Source of the DNA: Brachionus manjavacas
Lineage: Eukaryota > Rotifera > Eurotatoria > Ploima > Brachionidae
Direction of reading: 5' to 3'
Length of the DNA stretch: 64,000 nt
Assembly (NCBI GenBank): GCA_019054805.1
Contig: JAHQIY010000010.1
Location: forward strand, 2,339,501-2,403,500
Shown piece after piece: positions 1 through 11,951 of the stretch (positions are counted from its first letter, which is position 1; every line of letters starts with the position of its first letter). A program made the position numbers and the translations under genes. The notes beneath the pieces were generated by a model. It worked only from the letters and a program-made list of their open reading frames with translations, searched no databases and had not been told where the DNA came from.

Positions 1-289
1 TGCTAGTGTTTTAGGGAAACAAATAAACCAAACTGAATTATTTATTTTTAATTTATTTGTATCAAAATTAACCTTCATTGTGGAGAAGTAAAAATTAAAG
101 TCGACAAAAGTAAGAAATCAAAATAGAAATATGAAAAATGTAAGAATAAAAATAAAATAAAAGATCAAAAGACCAAAAAAAAATTAACATATAAAATAAT
201 TTTTTCCAAACTGTTAAATTAAAAAATGTGGACCAAAAGTAAATTTAGTTAATTATCTATTTGTTTTATTTTCTTTAACTGAATAAGGG
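1..289. other. AT-rich sequence, no gene seen
   Basis: Low-complexity A/T-rich DNA rich in AAAATAAA-type runs. No ORF or recognisable repeat end. Confidence 0.6.
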
Positions 290-640
290 CTGACTATTAT
301 ATATTTATTTATTTGTTTTCTGTACCGAGCTAGGGCTCCTTCAGAATAAATTTAAAAAAAATCAAAATCAAAATAAAAATAAAATTAAAGTTGATAAAAT
401 GAGATAAAAAAAAATCAAAATAAAGTAAATAAGCTAAAAAAATGAAAGTTTTAGAAGACATAGATTGTTACGTGTGGCAAATGTTTACAGAGTTCAGGTT
501 TCAGGAAAAAAGGAGGAAATAGTAAGGTACCAATTACACAATGGAGTTGAGTATTCAATATATCTCGATTCGAAACCTTTTTTGTATTCCTCCACCAGTC
601 TTACAACCAATGGGATAAAAATTTGGCTGACCGGTGGAAT
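290..640 (-). mobile_element. LINE-A 3' tail fragment
   Basis: On the minus strand this ends in the LINE-A 3' signature: CTGAAGGAGC, then a short GAGC..GCTC hairpin, then a TAAATAAATA-like tail. The same segment recurs near 22855, 30810, 31020, 34100, 39440 and 50720. The adjacent stretch (about 465-610) matches the LINE-A 3' UTR seen at 31250-31370. No coding part of the same copy follows; a GC-rich retroelement fragment abuts it. Confidence 0.75.
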
Positions 641-1146
641 GACCGCGGGTCAGCTGGTTTTATTAAAAAGAAAATTGGGAATGAGTTCGAAAGCTGTCGA
701 TTCATTCGGAGCAGCCCGTATTTATAGTCGCGTTGAGCCCGGAAGGCGTGTCAGCTGGATTGTCGGCAGATGGCACGACGGCGATAAGCGACGGCGATGT
801 TGTTTTTGTCCCGGAAGTAGTTTACCATGATGACGAGGGAGAAGAACCTGTGCATGTTCTCTCGTCCACTCGTGTAAAACCGAGTCCATTTAGCCCGTAC
901 CCGCTTCCATAATCCAATGACGGCTTGATTGTCGATGTGGAGACGGATGTCCCCTGGCGTCGGATCTAAAAGAAAAGGAATCAGCGAGGCTGCTGCCTCA
1001 TTAAAAAGAATGGAGTCGGTTGAGGCGTTGATTGAGAGTTCCCTTCCCGAGCCACCTTCAAGTTCCCCCACTTGATACTCAGAGGCGGCCGAGAACCAGA
1101 CCTTTTTTACTTTGGGGTATTTCCTAAACTTGAGTCTGTCCATAGA
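640..1146 (-). pseudogene. Retroelement RNase H fragment (DIRS/Ty3-like)
   Basis: Read on the minus strand, an open segment (1143-751) has an RNase H-like layout: FSAASEYQVG (first acidic position, here Ala), GRELSIN, a central Glu in FNEAAAS, and HIDNQAVIG with the third acidic residue. Downstream, in a shifted frame, is VPSADNPADTPS, which resembles the 'NPAD..SR' end of the RNase H of DIRS/Ngaro/Ty3-type elements. The frame change, an internal stop and the lost first Asp mark it as dead. It is clearly more GC-rich than its surroundings. The superfamily assignment is an inference from these motifs. Confidence 0.45.
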
Positions 1147-1149
1147 AAG

Positions 1150-1592
1150 GAGCAGGCTAATTCAAATAACTGCAGGTGTTCCTCAAGGCTCGGTAATTAG
1201 TCCTCTTTTATTTTGTATATATATTAATGACATCCCCAAAAGATACAAAATTAATAATGAATACTCTCTGCTTTTTGCAGATGATCTAGTTACATTCTTC
1301 ATTTATAACAAAAAGGGGAACCTAGAAAATAAGATAAATAAATACACCAACGAACTAGAACAATGGCTTATTAAATGGAAAATGAAGATATCAGTTGAAA
1401 AGTCGTGTTCAGTAGTCTTCTCTAGGTACTAAAAAGAGAGTGATAATCTAAACTTAAAAATTTATGGAAACAGAATAGTGAGCCAAAAAGAAATCAAGTT
1501 TCTTGGTATTAAATTTGATTCTCAGTTAAATTTGTATATACTGGTAGACGAAATCAAAGAACGCTGCAATAAAAGGTTAAATATTATTACAA
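1150..1592 (+). pseudogene. LINE-A reverse transcriptase fragment
   Basis: This encodes the jockey-like RT core: ITAGVPQGSVISPLLF, then LLFADDLVTFF (the catalytic FADD box is intact here), then the thumb region ending in DEIKERCNKRLNII. A stop codon near 1429 splits the frame. It matches the minus-strand copy at 31408-32199 residue for residue over most of its length. It starts abruptly at a retroelement fragment and ends abruptly in a different LINE at about 1595, so it is a truncated piece of a chimera. Confidence 0.85.
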
Positions 1593-1594
1593 CG

Positions 1595-2870
1595 AACTTA
1601 TTAGGGTTTATTGATACAGTAACATACGAAATCGAAAACGGAAATTTCGTTGACATCATTTACACATATTTTTCAAAAGCCTTTGACAAAGTGTCACAAA
1701 GAAAATTGCTGGTTAAATTTAGAGGGTATGGTAAAGTCGAGGAGCCGTACGAATGGATAAAATCATTCCTTTTAGGTAGAACACAAAGAATAGTCCTTGG
1801 TAATGTAACATTAAAGTGGGAGGAAGTTTCAAGTGGTGTTCCACAGGGATCGGTCTTAGGTCCCATTTTGTTCGTTTTGTACATGACCTATTAGAGTTGA
1901 TTCAAAGTCCGATTCTCTCTTATGCAGACGATTTAAAGATTCTATGGATTTCAAGTAAAGTTTAAACAGGATCAATTCAGTTACAAGACGATTTGAATGT
2001 TTTAGACAGTTGGACAAAGACGTGGTCTACCTAACTGAATGTATCAAAATGCAAGGCAATGTATATAGGAAAAAATAGAGACAAATGGCCTACACGGTTT
2101 CAAAAGCTGATGGTGAAGTAATTTTGAAATAAACTAATGAAGAAAAAGATCTTGGTGTTTTGGTATCGAATGATCTTAAGTGGAGCAAACAATGTTCAGC
2201 AGCGGCAGCAAAAGCTAACAGAATTTTAGGTCAAATTAGGAATTCATTCGTGTATTTGGAAAGTGAGACTCTTAGACTTTTATAAACCGGACTTGTCAGA
2301 CCTCATCTCAAATATGCCATTAGTATGTGGAATCCTTCAACCAAAGCAAGTATAAATATGATTGAGAAAGTTCAGAGACGTGCAACCAAATTAGTCAAAT
2401 ATTTAAAGAAAAAATCATACGAAGATAAGCTTAAATCGCTAGAACTAATGAACTTGGAAGAGCGCAGAACAAGAGGAGATTTAATTCAAATGTTTAAAAT
2501 AGTCAACGGCTATGAAAAAATCTACTTGGTGAATGGAGTGAATTTTGCAAAAATTTTGAAAATGAATCTAAGAAGAGAGCATAACATGAAGCTTGTTAGA
2601 GAAATTTGCAAACGCGGCTCATTTAGGTACAATTTTTTATCGAACAGAATTGTGTCAAGGTGGAATGATTTACCAGAAAGTGTGGTGAATGCTGAAACAG
2701 TCAATAGTTTCAAATCGGGTATTGATAAAGAAGTGTTTGGTATGGTGCAGAGAAAGCAAAGAAAGACTGCCACAGCTCAACTTGAGCTAAACGCCGTTTG
2801 GTGTTAGTGTAGATTTATTCTATACTGCAGTTCTTATTACTACTACTACTACTACTACAACTAAATTCGC
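1595..2870 (+). pseudogene. LINE-B reverse transcriptase, degenerate, with 3' end
   Basis: The CR1-like RT is recognisable from DIIYTYFSKAFDKV and GVPQGSVLGPILFVLYM, then a decayed, frame-broken stretch (1893-2320) that still contains the A-D-D box region. The intact C-terminal part (2325-2807) has EKVQRRATKLV, LEERRTRGDLIQMFKI and FLSNRIVSRWNDLPESVV, typical of CR1/jockey ORF2 ends. A (TAC)n run at about 2838-2862 follows, consistent with the 3' tail. Several stops and frameshifts show it is not functional. Confidence 0.85.
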
Positions 2871-3351
2871 CCTGAATTAGTGAAGATTTTTACTGGATTT
2901 ACGAATAAAATTTTTGTTAAAAAAACTTTGCCTATTAATTTTTTCCAAAATCTTATTAAAACCCTGGATAAAAAATTGTTCACTTAATGGTGATTAATTC
3001 TTAAATTTTAAAAAATTAAATAATTATATTTTTTTGTGACATAATCTAAAGACCCCTTTTCCGTTTCAAATAATTGTGGGTAAATTCTTGTAAATTAATT
3101 TCTTAAAGTAAATTTTTAAACTGAGCACGTTTTAAAGCATTATTTATTTTTAAAAAAATTCAAATCAAATAATAAAATGAATAAACCTTAAGATAATTTA
3201 AGGTCTAATTTAATTTTGAAAAAGAAATTATCGTTTATCTTAAGCTTTTTCTAACCTTTTTTTGTCAAAATTAAGTAATCTTATCTTTACGTAACTAGAA
3301 TAGCATTTTACCTATTTAAAAAAAATATCTTCATAAACATTCTAACCTAGA
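2871..3351. other. Intergenic, probable 5' region of the DOMON-b561 gene
   Basis: AT-rich with no ORF. The upstream promoter and 5' UTR of the gene starting at 3352 presumably lie here; no specific promoter element could be recognised. Confidence 0.5.
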
Positions 3352-6300
3352 ATGAGATTCATATTGCTAGCCGTGTGTTTTTTACAAGTTTTTTCGATCC
3401 ATCTGCTCGAGATTGTATGTCCTAAAAATTCCATTTATTTCTTCTTAAATTTTTAATCCAAGGATGGAACAGGTTGTGACCAGCAATTTGGCTGCTTTCG
3501 ACAGCCCAGCGATTGCGACGGAAAAAACTGTGAATACTTTGTCAGCTGGAAAAATGAGGGCGATTTTATTAATTTTATAATGGGTGCAAAAATTTCATCC
3601 AACAATGCTTACCTTGCAATTGGTTTTTCAAAAGACTCAACCATGGTCTTTTTTGAATTTTTTGTGTTAAAAAATAAAAAAAATTTTTTTGATACAGGGA
3701 GATGATTCTGTGGTAATGTGTTTCAATGAACGAGTTAACTCAAATGACATTCAGCTATTTTATAATTTTGACAGCTACTCAGACATTTTGGATTCTAACA
3801 AACCAAATTTGGGTTTGAGTCAACTCCAAATTTCCCAAGAGAACAATTTTTTATCGTGTTCTTTTAGAAGAAAAAAATTTCTTGATTTTGAAAATTATTT
3901 TGATCTAAACAAACCATACTATCTTTTAATTGCCAAAGGAGAGGCAACGTTTGAAAGTGTTTTATTTATTTTTTAAATTCAAGATGCTTAAAAATACTTA
4001 AAAAATTTAGATTCAAAATTTGTACCAGATTATCATGGAGAAAATCGTCTCAAGAGTTCTGCTCCCATTGACTTTGCACAAATTGAATCCGCCAGTGTTT
4101 CGTCAAGCTCGATTAATTTGGTTAAAGCTCATGGTAGGTTAAATTTATTAAATCAATGTTAATTTTAAACTAAGAAATTAATGGTCAGATCACAATTTTT
4201 TACATTAATTGCATTTTATTTGAAAACTTTTTTCGAATTTTTTTACAGATTGAGCCAATTTAATATTAACTAAATAGTTTTGATAGTTAATTAACTTATC
4301 AATATTCACTTGCATTTTATAAAAAAAAAATTATCTCCTAAATTTAAAATATTAGACATCTAGTTTTTTGTGAATTATAATTTTAGAGGGGGTAATTTCT
4401 GTTATTCTTTTTAAAAGAATTATAAAAAATTTCATTTAAAGGCAAAAGTTCATTCTGATTCTAAGCAATTACATGGGAAACAAACAAAATAGAAACATTT
4501 CGATTTTGGGCAAGTTGAAGTTCATGATCATGATAAAATGATCAAACTATAATTGACAAAAATATTACTAAAAAAGAAGAAAAAATTTTAAATTAAAATT
4601 GATACAAATTAAACACTATTAACTGGGTAACTAATTTCGAAAAGTGCTTTATCATCATTTATTATTCTAACTTTTGAATAATTATATAATTTAGGGTCGA
4701 AGAATAAATACTCCGAAATTTTCTTAAAAAATGCACACCATAAAAAAAAATTTGATTAAAATATGCAAAAATTGGAGAGTTTTTGTAGGGCTTGGTTTGT
4801 ATATTTTAAACATTTTACAGAACCATTTTTTAATAATTAAAAAATTGTGAAAAAAAAAAAATCTCTTTTGTCTGTGAATTTAGCCCGAATCTACAAAAAT
4901 GCTTTTTTAATTGTATCTATTTAATAAAAATTATATAAATTTTGTTTTATTTGGCATTTTTTTTAGATAATATTAGGGACCTTCTAAAACAGTGAAACCC
5001 AAATTTTAAATTTTTTTGAGTCCCTCTTATTTTACAGAACAAAAATATTTTTAAAAGTTTAAGCCTGTCTTTAGTTTTTAAATTAATTTTAAATTAGTTT
5101 TTTTTCCAAAATTTTTATTTTTCTTGAAAATTGAGTATTTTATATTTTTTTAAAACCTGCCCCCTACTGACCCCCTAATTTTCCTCGAGCTTCTCATAAA
5201 TCTGTCTAATTAGTGTACAGAAAGAATTATTTTAAAGATATTGCAGAAAATTTTTAAATAGTTAAAATTTTTAAATTGCAAAATTTGAATATTTTGATTC
5301 ATTAATTAGAATATTAAAGACGACATTTTAAATATCCTTATAAGTAATAATAATAAAAAACTTGAATAAGGTCAAATTTTTTTACTTTTGTTATCGTTTG
5401 CCTTTTTTTTGTTGTCTACGTTCCATGTCCTTTCATTAAATTAATTTTTTCATTTTTAAAAAAATGAAAACGTATATTCTCACTTAATTTACGTGAAAAT
5501 ATAAATTAAAAGATTCGCTTAATTAAGTGTAAGTTTTAAAAAAATTAATTCTATTTTCACGTAACACTTAAACACAGTTATCACATTTCCAAATTTTCTT
5601 GGTTGGTACATAAGTTATATTAACACATTTTAAATGAAAAGATAATTGACAATTACCACATGAAATAAATTGTGAATAAAAAGAATAGAACAAATTTTAC
5701 AAAGATTTTGAAAAATTTTTAAAAATTTCAATAGTATTTTCCAGCATCATTAAGCCATCTGATGTAAAATATTCAACCAAATGATCCATTTTCATATCAT
5801 TACTATCAATAAAATTACTTTGTAAAATAGAAGTTGAAATAAGTTAAAGATTAACTCATCAAAAGTATCAAAAATTTGATTACTAGTTATCATTTTTCGA
5901 TTTTTAGTATATTATTCAGTTTAATTATGGTATGTTTTTCAAAAAATGTTAGTAAATTTATGGCAAAAAAGTTTTTATTAATTAGGAATATGGTACCAAA
6001 GAGCTTGGATTCTATTATCTTTAGGTCTTAATGGCTCAAAAAATCAAAAGTTCAAGTTAAAGTTCTAATTTATTAATTGACATTACTATTAGGGCTGGTA
6101 GACCGGCCCCATGAAACCGGCTTCAATTCGGTTTTTTATTTAAAACCGGTTCTAATCCGGCTAAGCCGTTTTAATTTCAATTCAATTACACTTAAATTAA
6201 TTCAAATTGTTTGAACTAAAAGAAGTTCTATCTTTTGTTACTGTTAGCCCAGCTGCTGAAAAAGTCTGTTCAGAAGGAACACTAGAAGGAGTTACACCTA

Positions 6301-9300
6301 AGTAATCTTTAGAAATTTTCTTTAAATAATGAAAGCTCGATTTTGACCACCATAAAGTTGCATCAAAGCCAGGTATTTTATAAACTCTTGGTGCATTTAA
6401 ATATTGAACGAGTTCAGTAGACGATCTACTCCCAGAAACACAATTTTTTTTCTTAAACATTCTACAAAGGCTTATCTTAAAATAAAATAAGATAAAAGTT
6501 TAGTAAAGAATTTCAAAAACAACAAACCTTTCAAATTCGATGAACTTTCTTTTTCAGTATCTGGATATTTTTGTTTGTATTCTTTCAACAAATCTTCTAA
6601 CAACTTTAAACCTATTTTCTTATCGTTTTTCTCTAAAAAATCTTTCTTAAAACATGGATCTTCAGCTTCAAATAACAAAATTTCCTATCTTATAAACGTT
6701 CTTCTAAGTGTTTTATCAATTGATTGAATATCAAATACAAATGACTACAAGAGTTGAAGTTATCAACTGATAAGTCCAATGTACCTAATTTGAAAATAAT
6801 AATTAAAACGTTTTAAAAATTATTTTTTTAAATTAATTACTTCGATCAAACGGTTCATGAATTTCTAAAACTAGACTGGCATTGTTAAAATTTTCTAAAT
6901 CTAAGAGTATATTTTCTTCTGGTTTCTCATCATTTAAGTCTTTTGAAATTGCACTCAAAGATTTTCTAATTTTCATTGCTATTTTGAATATCATGTCAAA
7001 AATCGAATTCCATCTGATTTCAATATCAAGCGACACTGACATTTCTTTCTCTTTAGATGCCTTCTGGTAAGCTGTTAAATCGGCTTTAAATTTCGAAAAC
7101 GCATTAATTTTTTACAAACATATCTTATTTTTGAAATTGATTGACTTATTTCTTTACAGTCGAGACCATATTTTACAGCTAAATTTAAGATATGAGCCGA
7201 ACATCGCATGTGAATGATTGAATTTATTGTATGATCAGCTTGTAAGTATTCCATTCCACTAACAATATTTGGTGCATTGTCTGTATTTGATAATGCACCA
7301 AATATTTCAATTCACTTATTGACAGAACTTGGTGATTTAAATTAAATTCGTTTAGAGTCTTAAAGATATTAAAGTAACAATAAATAATTTCTTTTTGAAG
7401 ATTTGTCTGGAAAATAAACTTTTTTAAAAAATCGCATAAATGCAATCTATCGTGTGGATGTGGAAAAATAAAAAAATCGAGAACAAATATTTTCTTAACC
7501 CATTCGTTGTCAATGGAAAAACGGTCGTTTAGGGTTCGTTTCCAAAAGATACCCAAACATCTGTTGATGGCTTAATCTTTAAAAAATTAAATTTAGTTAT
7601 TTCTCTTATCAAAAAACTTTGAAAATAAGAAATATATTTAACAAAGAGTCTAAGCTAAATATTAAGGCTTTAAGCTTGATTATTGAATTTTCAAATTCAT
7701 TATCCAATTGACGAGATATTGTATTTCTTTCTGGAACTATATAACGGTTATCCATTAAATAACATAATTTCAAAAAAGCCTTAGAATTAACAATTAAAAA
7801 TGATTGAAAAGATTCAACAATATAATCTAACAAGGCTTTTGTTCTTTTATTTTGATCGACTGTATTATGTTTTTGGGTATTTTCATTTAAATGCTCCGTT
7901 TGTTAATTTGAATTCTTAGGTCTTATTATAAACGAATGATATTTTTCAAAATGATCTATGATGTTTGAATTACCAGTTGTAGCCTTCCATTTTTGAGAAC
8001 AAAATTCAACATTACATTTTTTACTCCCATCTGCTAAAACAATGCAATGATCCCATATCTAACTTTCATTTCGTCTTCTCTTCATTGGAGACTTAACTGT
8101 AGAATCAGTTTGTGATATATTATTTTCTTGTGTATTCGCTCTTTTATCTTCATTTGATTCTGACGATGATTCCATAAAAATTGATACAGTTTGTGACATT
8201 TAATATTTAAACAATTTTTAATTTTTTGTAATTTTTGATTATATTCTTAAAATGATATTCAAAGAAAAAATTTTTAAAAAAAGAAAATATTTAAGAATTG
8301 AATCATAAAATTAAATATGGAGAGAAAGTCTTGACGTTTTTGGCGTGTTTTGTAATTTTTAGGAAAACATTATTTTCATATGTAAGATTCATAGAAATCC
8401 TTCTATATTATCAAATATAATTTTTTTTAATAAATTTACTCTTTCGGAAAATAATCTAAACTGGCTTCAAGCCTGTTGTTAGCCGGTTTTTTAAAACCAG
8501 TTCTATTTGTTAAAGCCTGTTTTTAAAAAATGTTACCGGTCTACCAGCCCTAATTACTATGAATCAAAAAAATTAAGGTAAATTTTAATACAAAAAAATT
8601 TATTCTCACTTAATTCAAGTGTAAATATAAGCTCTCTAATAAAAATCAAATTTTAAAATAAAAGATAAATTTAGGCGCAATAAGGTTATTACCTTTTGGT
8701 CTAATTCTACTACAGCAGGTTTCTGAAATAAGTTGACAGCTTGAAAATACTTTAACTTTTTAATTCCTTTAGCCCTTAGCCCATTGTACTAAATTGATAA
8801 ATCAAAACATATATGAGGCAAGAAGGGTTGTAAAATTTAAGTTTTACTCATTTCTAAGCTTAAATTTAAATTATCAAAAAAATATCACCCATCCTTCAAT
8901 TAAGCTTAAAAAAAATTGCCACAAATTTAGAAAATTGTGATGAAATCATAATAGCAAATCATTTTGAATATCAAATTGACTCTAGGAATTCCAATAGATT
9001 TTAAGAATAAGTAAAATTTTCAAAATTAAAGCGAAATTTCGATTACCGTATCCCCTTGTTTAGCGACGCATGCTTTAATACCATAAGTAGGATACTTGGT
9101 GCATGGTCTAACATAGATCTCACAATGTTAAATTTTTTATTTTAAAAGTCCTATGAGTCACATAGTCGATACATATTTAAAAACGTAGCGTTTATAATAA
9201 AAATTCAAAAAGAAAAGCAGAGCTTCAAAAAAAATCTTTTTTTTTATGACAGCACTTAAAGCTAAAAAAAATTTAATATTTTTTTTTTATTATTCATAAT

Positions 9301-11951
9301 TTTTCCAAAGGCGCGTCATCTAAAACACAAAAATATTAAAATAGAAAAATATTAAAAACTTTGATTTTGAATATAGAAGCAGCGTTAAAATCATAAAATC
9401 TTCTCTCTTGTTCTCAATTAAGTGTGTGCTTAAAAAAAAAACTTTTTCCACGCTGTTTTTTGGCATTTCGACTTAATAAAAAGCATATAAATATAGGTGT
9501 TTTTTGTTTATTTTTTTTAAAAAACTAAAATTCAAATAAAATGGAACTTGATAATGATTTTGATATTTTATTCTCTTTTTTGTCCTAGATTTTTAAATTT
9601 AATTGCCGGGTCAATAATTAAAATTAAACTTTTTTATTATATTTAATATTTTTTTTACCATAACTCTAACATCTATAAAATAAACTCAATCAATATTTTT
9701 TATATTAAGTTTTTTTTAAGTTTAAAACCCCGAGTCTCTAATAAATACTTTTTTTGAAGCTCTGCTTTTCTATTTGAATTTCTATTAAAAACGCTACGTT
9801 TTTAAATATGTATCGACTATGTGACTCATAGGACTTTTAAAATAAAAAATTTAACATTGTGAGGTCTATGTTAGACCATGCACCAAGTATCCTACTTATG
9901 GTATTAAAGCATGCGTCGCTAAACAAGGGGATACGGTAAATACTAAAATTAGTGATAAGAAAATTTTTTCCTTTTAAGTTCAATTTTCTTTTAGAATTCT
10001 ATGTGGTCATTTGAACTGGAAATTCTTTTTGATTATTGGTATTTTCGAACATTTTGTAAAGTTTCGATTTGGATTTTAGGGATTTAAGTCAAGAAATAAA
10101 TAAAACAATTTAATATAGTCAAAAGATTATTTAATGAAGTCTAAAAGTAAATAATAATAAAGTAGTGGTTTATATAGTATTTAGTTGTTAGCGTGCGCTG
10201 CCTGCAGTTAAAACTTAACTATATACTAATATGAGGACTAAATAGAAAGAGTGAGAGATGTCAAAACTCAGGTCTTAAAAATTTTAAAAGCATTTTTAAA
10301 AATAAAAACCAATCTTTACATTTAACAAAAGCAAAGAAATGATTTCTTAATTTGTGATTCACCATTAGGGTTTATACAAATTGAACTGCTGAATTTAATT
10401 TGGTGTAATTTTTGTGACTTCTTAAAAACAAGGTGGTTTTTGGAATAAAAAAAATAATATTTGGTAAATAAAAATTTTTAAATTTAAAAATTTTTAAGGT
10501 ACAATAATGGCTTTTAGCTGGATGTTTCTCTCAACATTGGGAATATTATTTGCCAGTTTGCTTTTCAAGGAAAAACTGATTTACTTTGTTTAAAAATGAA
10601 TTTAAGGATATTACAAATATTTTGGAAAAAATAAAACTTTGTGTGGTGTTCAAATTTGGTTTGTGTTCCATCGGCCTTTAATGCTGGCTACGAGTGTGTT
10701 ATCTTTAGTTGGACTTTTGCTTATTTTGATAAGAAAAGACTGGAAATGGACAAGTTCACAGCTGAAGATTAACTTTACTCATTCAATCATTGGAATTTTG
10801 ACAGTCGGAATCTCAGTAATTCAAGTAAGACTGTGATCTTATATAATCTTATATAAAAATTACTATTTCTTTTTTGAAAGCCTATATTTGGTGCATTCAG
10901 ACCTGACAAAGATTCGCCCAATCGTCCCATATTTAATTGGTTGCATAGAATATTTGGTATTTTGGCATATGTTTTTTCATGTAAAATTTAAAATTATGAA
11001 AAATTAAAAATTGATAAAATTTTATATTTAAGATGTTTCTATAACACTGGCCACTAAGTTTTTTTTACAAAATAATTTGTGGGCAATAATGATAGGTTGG
11101 TTATCGTGGCTGATCATTTTAATCATTCTATTGGAATTTACCGATTACAAAATACTTCTTAATAATAGATTAGGTAAATTATGTTTTTAAAATTTTTAAT
11201 TTTACTTGTCTAGTGATATTTAAAAATTATTGTTCAATCGATTTGACTTGAATGACACTTGGCAAATTTCTGTCAAAAAAAGACTGAAATTAAAATTATA
11301 GAAGAAAAGTTTCAAAATTTTAAAATTTAAAAAATTTAAAATCTTATTTAGCTATCTTGAGATAATCCGACAAGTATTTTAACCTGTAATATAAATTTTT
11401 CAATTTTGATAATAGATATTAAGTAAATATAAGCCTTTAGGGCCATTATCCATAATACATAGAGTGTATTTATTTATTTATTTAAAAATGTTAAAAAAAA
11501 ATTTAGTGCAAAAAGAATGTAAATTTTAAAGAAAAAAAATAATTTTTTAAATACAAAAACAATTGCAAAATAATTTGATTCTTATAAAAAAAAGTTTTTG
11601 CATTACTAAAAATGCATCTAATTAGACTTGAAATTCGGTACCCAGAAAAATTTTTGATCAAAATAACCAAAAAATCAAAAACTGAAATAATAATTGTTTT
11701 GTACACTTGAAGCACTCTTATTTTTTAGACCATTAATAATTTCTTACTTTAGATTCGGATACAGGAACTAAAATCAATGAAAAATATGGCAAAACTTTAG
11801 TAAAATTTAAATTTGCTTTTTTATGTTTGATTTAATTTTTTTTTAGTTTGATGAAAGCTTAAAGACATTTTTTATGGTAATGCACCTATTGGTATCATTA
11901 GGCTTCACACTGGCAATAATCATATTGATTTCAATTAAACCAGCAAACTAA
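3352..11951 (+). CDS. DOMON domain plus cytochrome b561 protein (ferric-chelate reductase-like)
   Basis: Ten exons: 3352-3414, 3463-3645, 3698-3956, 4011-4133, 10499-10555, 10607-10824, 10881-10980, 11033-11173, 11753-11799, 11847-11951. They sum to 1296 nt (431 aa) with all junctions in frame. Residues 1-20 form a signal peptide. A Cys-rich start (CDQQFGCF..C..NC) leads into a DOMON domain (about 30-180, with YLAIGFSKD and MGDDSVVMC) and the linker DYHGENRLKSSAPIDF. Then comes a b561 core with about six membrane helices. The four expected haem-ligand histidines are visible: AHG (209), FHRP (250), THSIIG (287) and NWLHR (323). Family role: transmembrane electron transfer, often ferric or monodehydroascorbate reduction; the substrate here is unknown. 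Intron 4 is 6.4 kb and filled with transposons while the others are mostly about 50 bp. An AATAAA lies at about 11972. Confidence 0.88.
4134..6081. other. First part of the 6.4-kb intron 4
   Basis: AT-rich sequence between the exon ending at 4133 and the hAT insertion. No conserved coding segment was seen. A short inverted pair around TTACGTGAA/TTCACGTAA (about 5487-5565) is the only structure noted. Confidence 0.6.
6090..8552 (-). mobile_element. hAT DNA transposon, full length but decayed
   Basis: The ends are inverted copies starting TAGGGCTGGTAGACCGG, flanked by a perfect 8-bp target duplication ATTACTAT (6082-6089 and 8553-8560), the hAT hallmark. Subterminal AACCGG-type repeats occur at both ends. 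The minus strand holds transposase pieces in the right order: a BED-type zinc finger (CNVEFC..H....H, about 8080-7955), a core with TDNAPNIVSGMEYL and HMRCSAHILNLAVK (about 7280-7150), RWNSIFDMI (about 7015), and the C-terminal dimerisation domain (6460-6197, VPSEQTFSAAGLTVTKDR). In-frame stops and frameshifts separate them, so the element cannot make its own enzyme. Confidence 0.93.
8561..9043. other. Intron sequence between hAT and MITE
   Basis: AT-rich intronic DNA of the DOMON-b561 gene. No coding segment or repeat end was recognised. Confidence 0.6.
9044..9938. mobile_element. Foldback MITE with about 190-bp terminal inverted repeats
   Basis: The left end (TACCGTATCCCCTTG...) and the right end (...CAAGGGGATACGGTA) are inverted copies over roughly 190 bp each, with a non-coding centre of about 510 bp. 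A TA lies at both outer edges and could be the target duplication, as in Tc1/mariner-type elements. The terminal TACCGTAT...CTTG pattern is shared with the larger element at 19497-20974, suggesting one superfamily. It sits in intron 4 of the DOMON-b561 gene. Confidence 0.8.
9940..10498. other. 3' end of intron 4
   Basis: AT-rich intron ending in the acceptor AG at 10497-10498. Nothing else was recognised. Confidence 0.6.

Noticed and set aside
11503..11715. 70-aa minus ORF in intron 8 of the DOMON-b561 gene
   Set aside because: Phe/Lys/Ile-rich translation of AT-rich intron, no motif.
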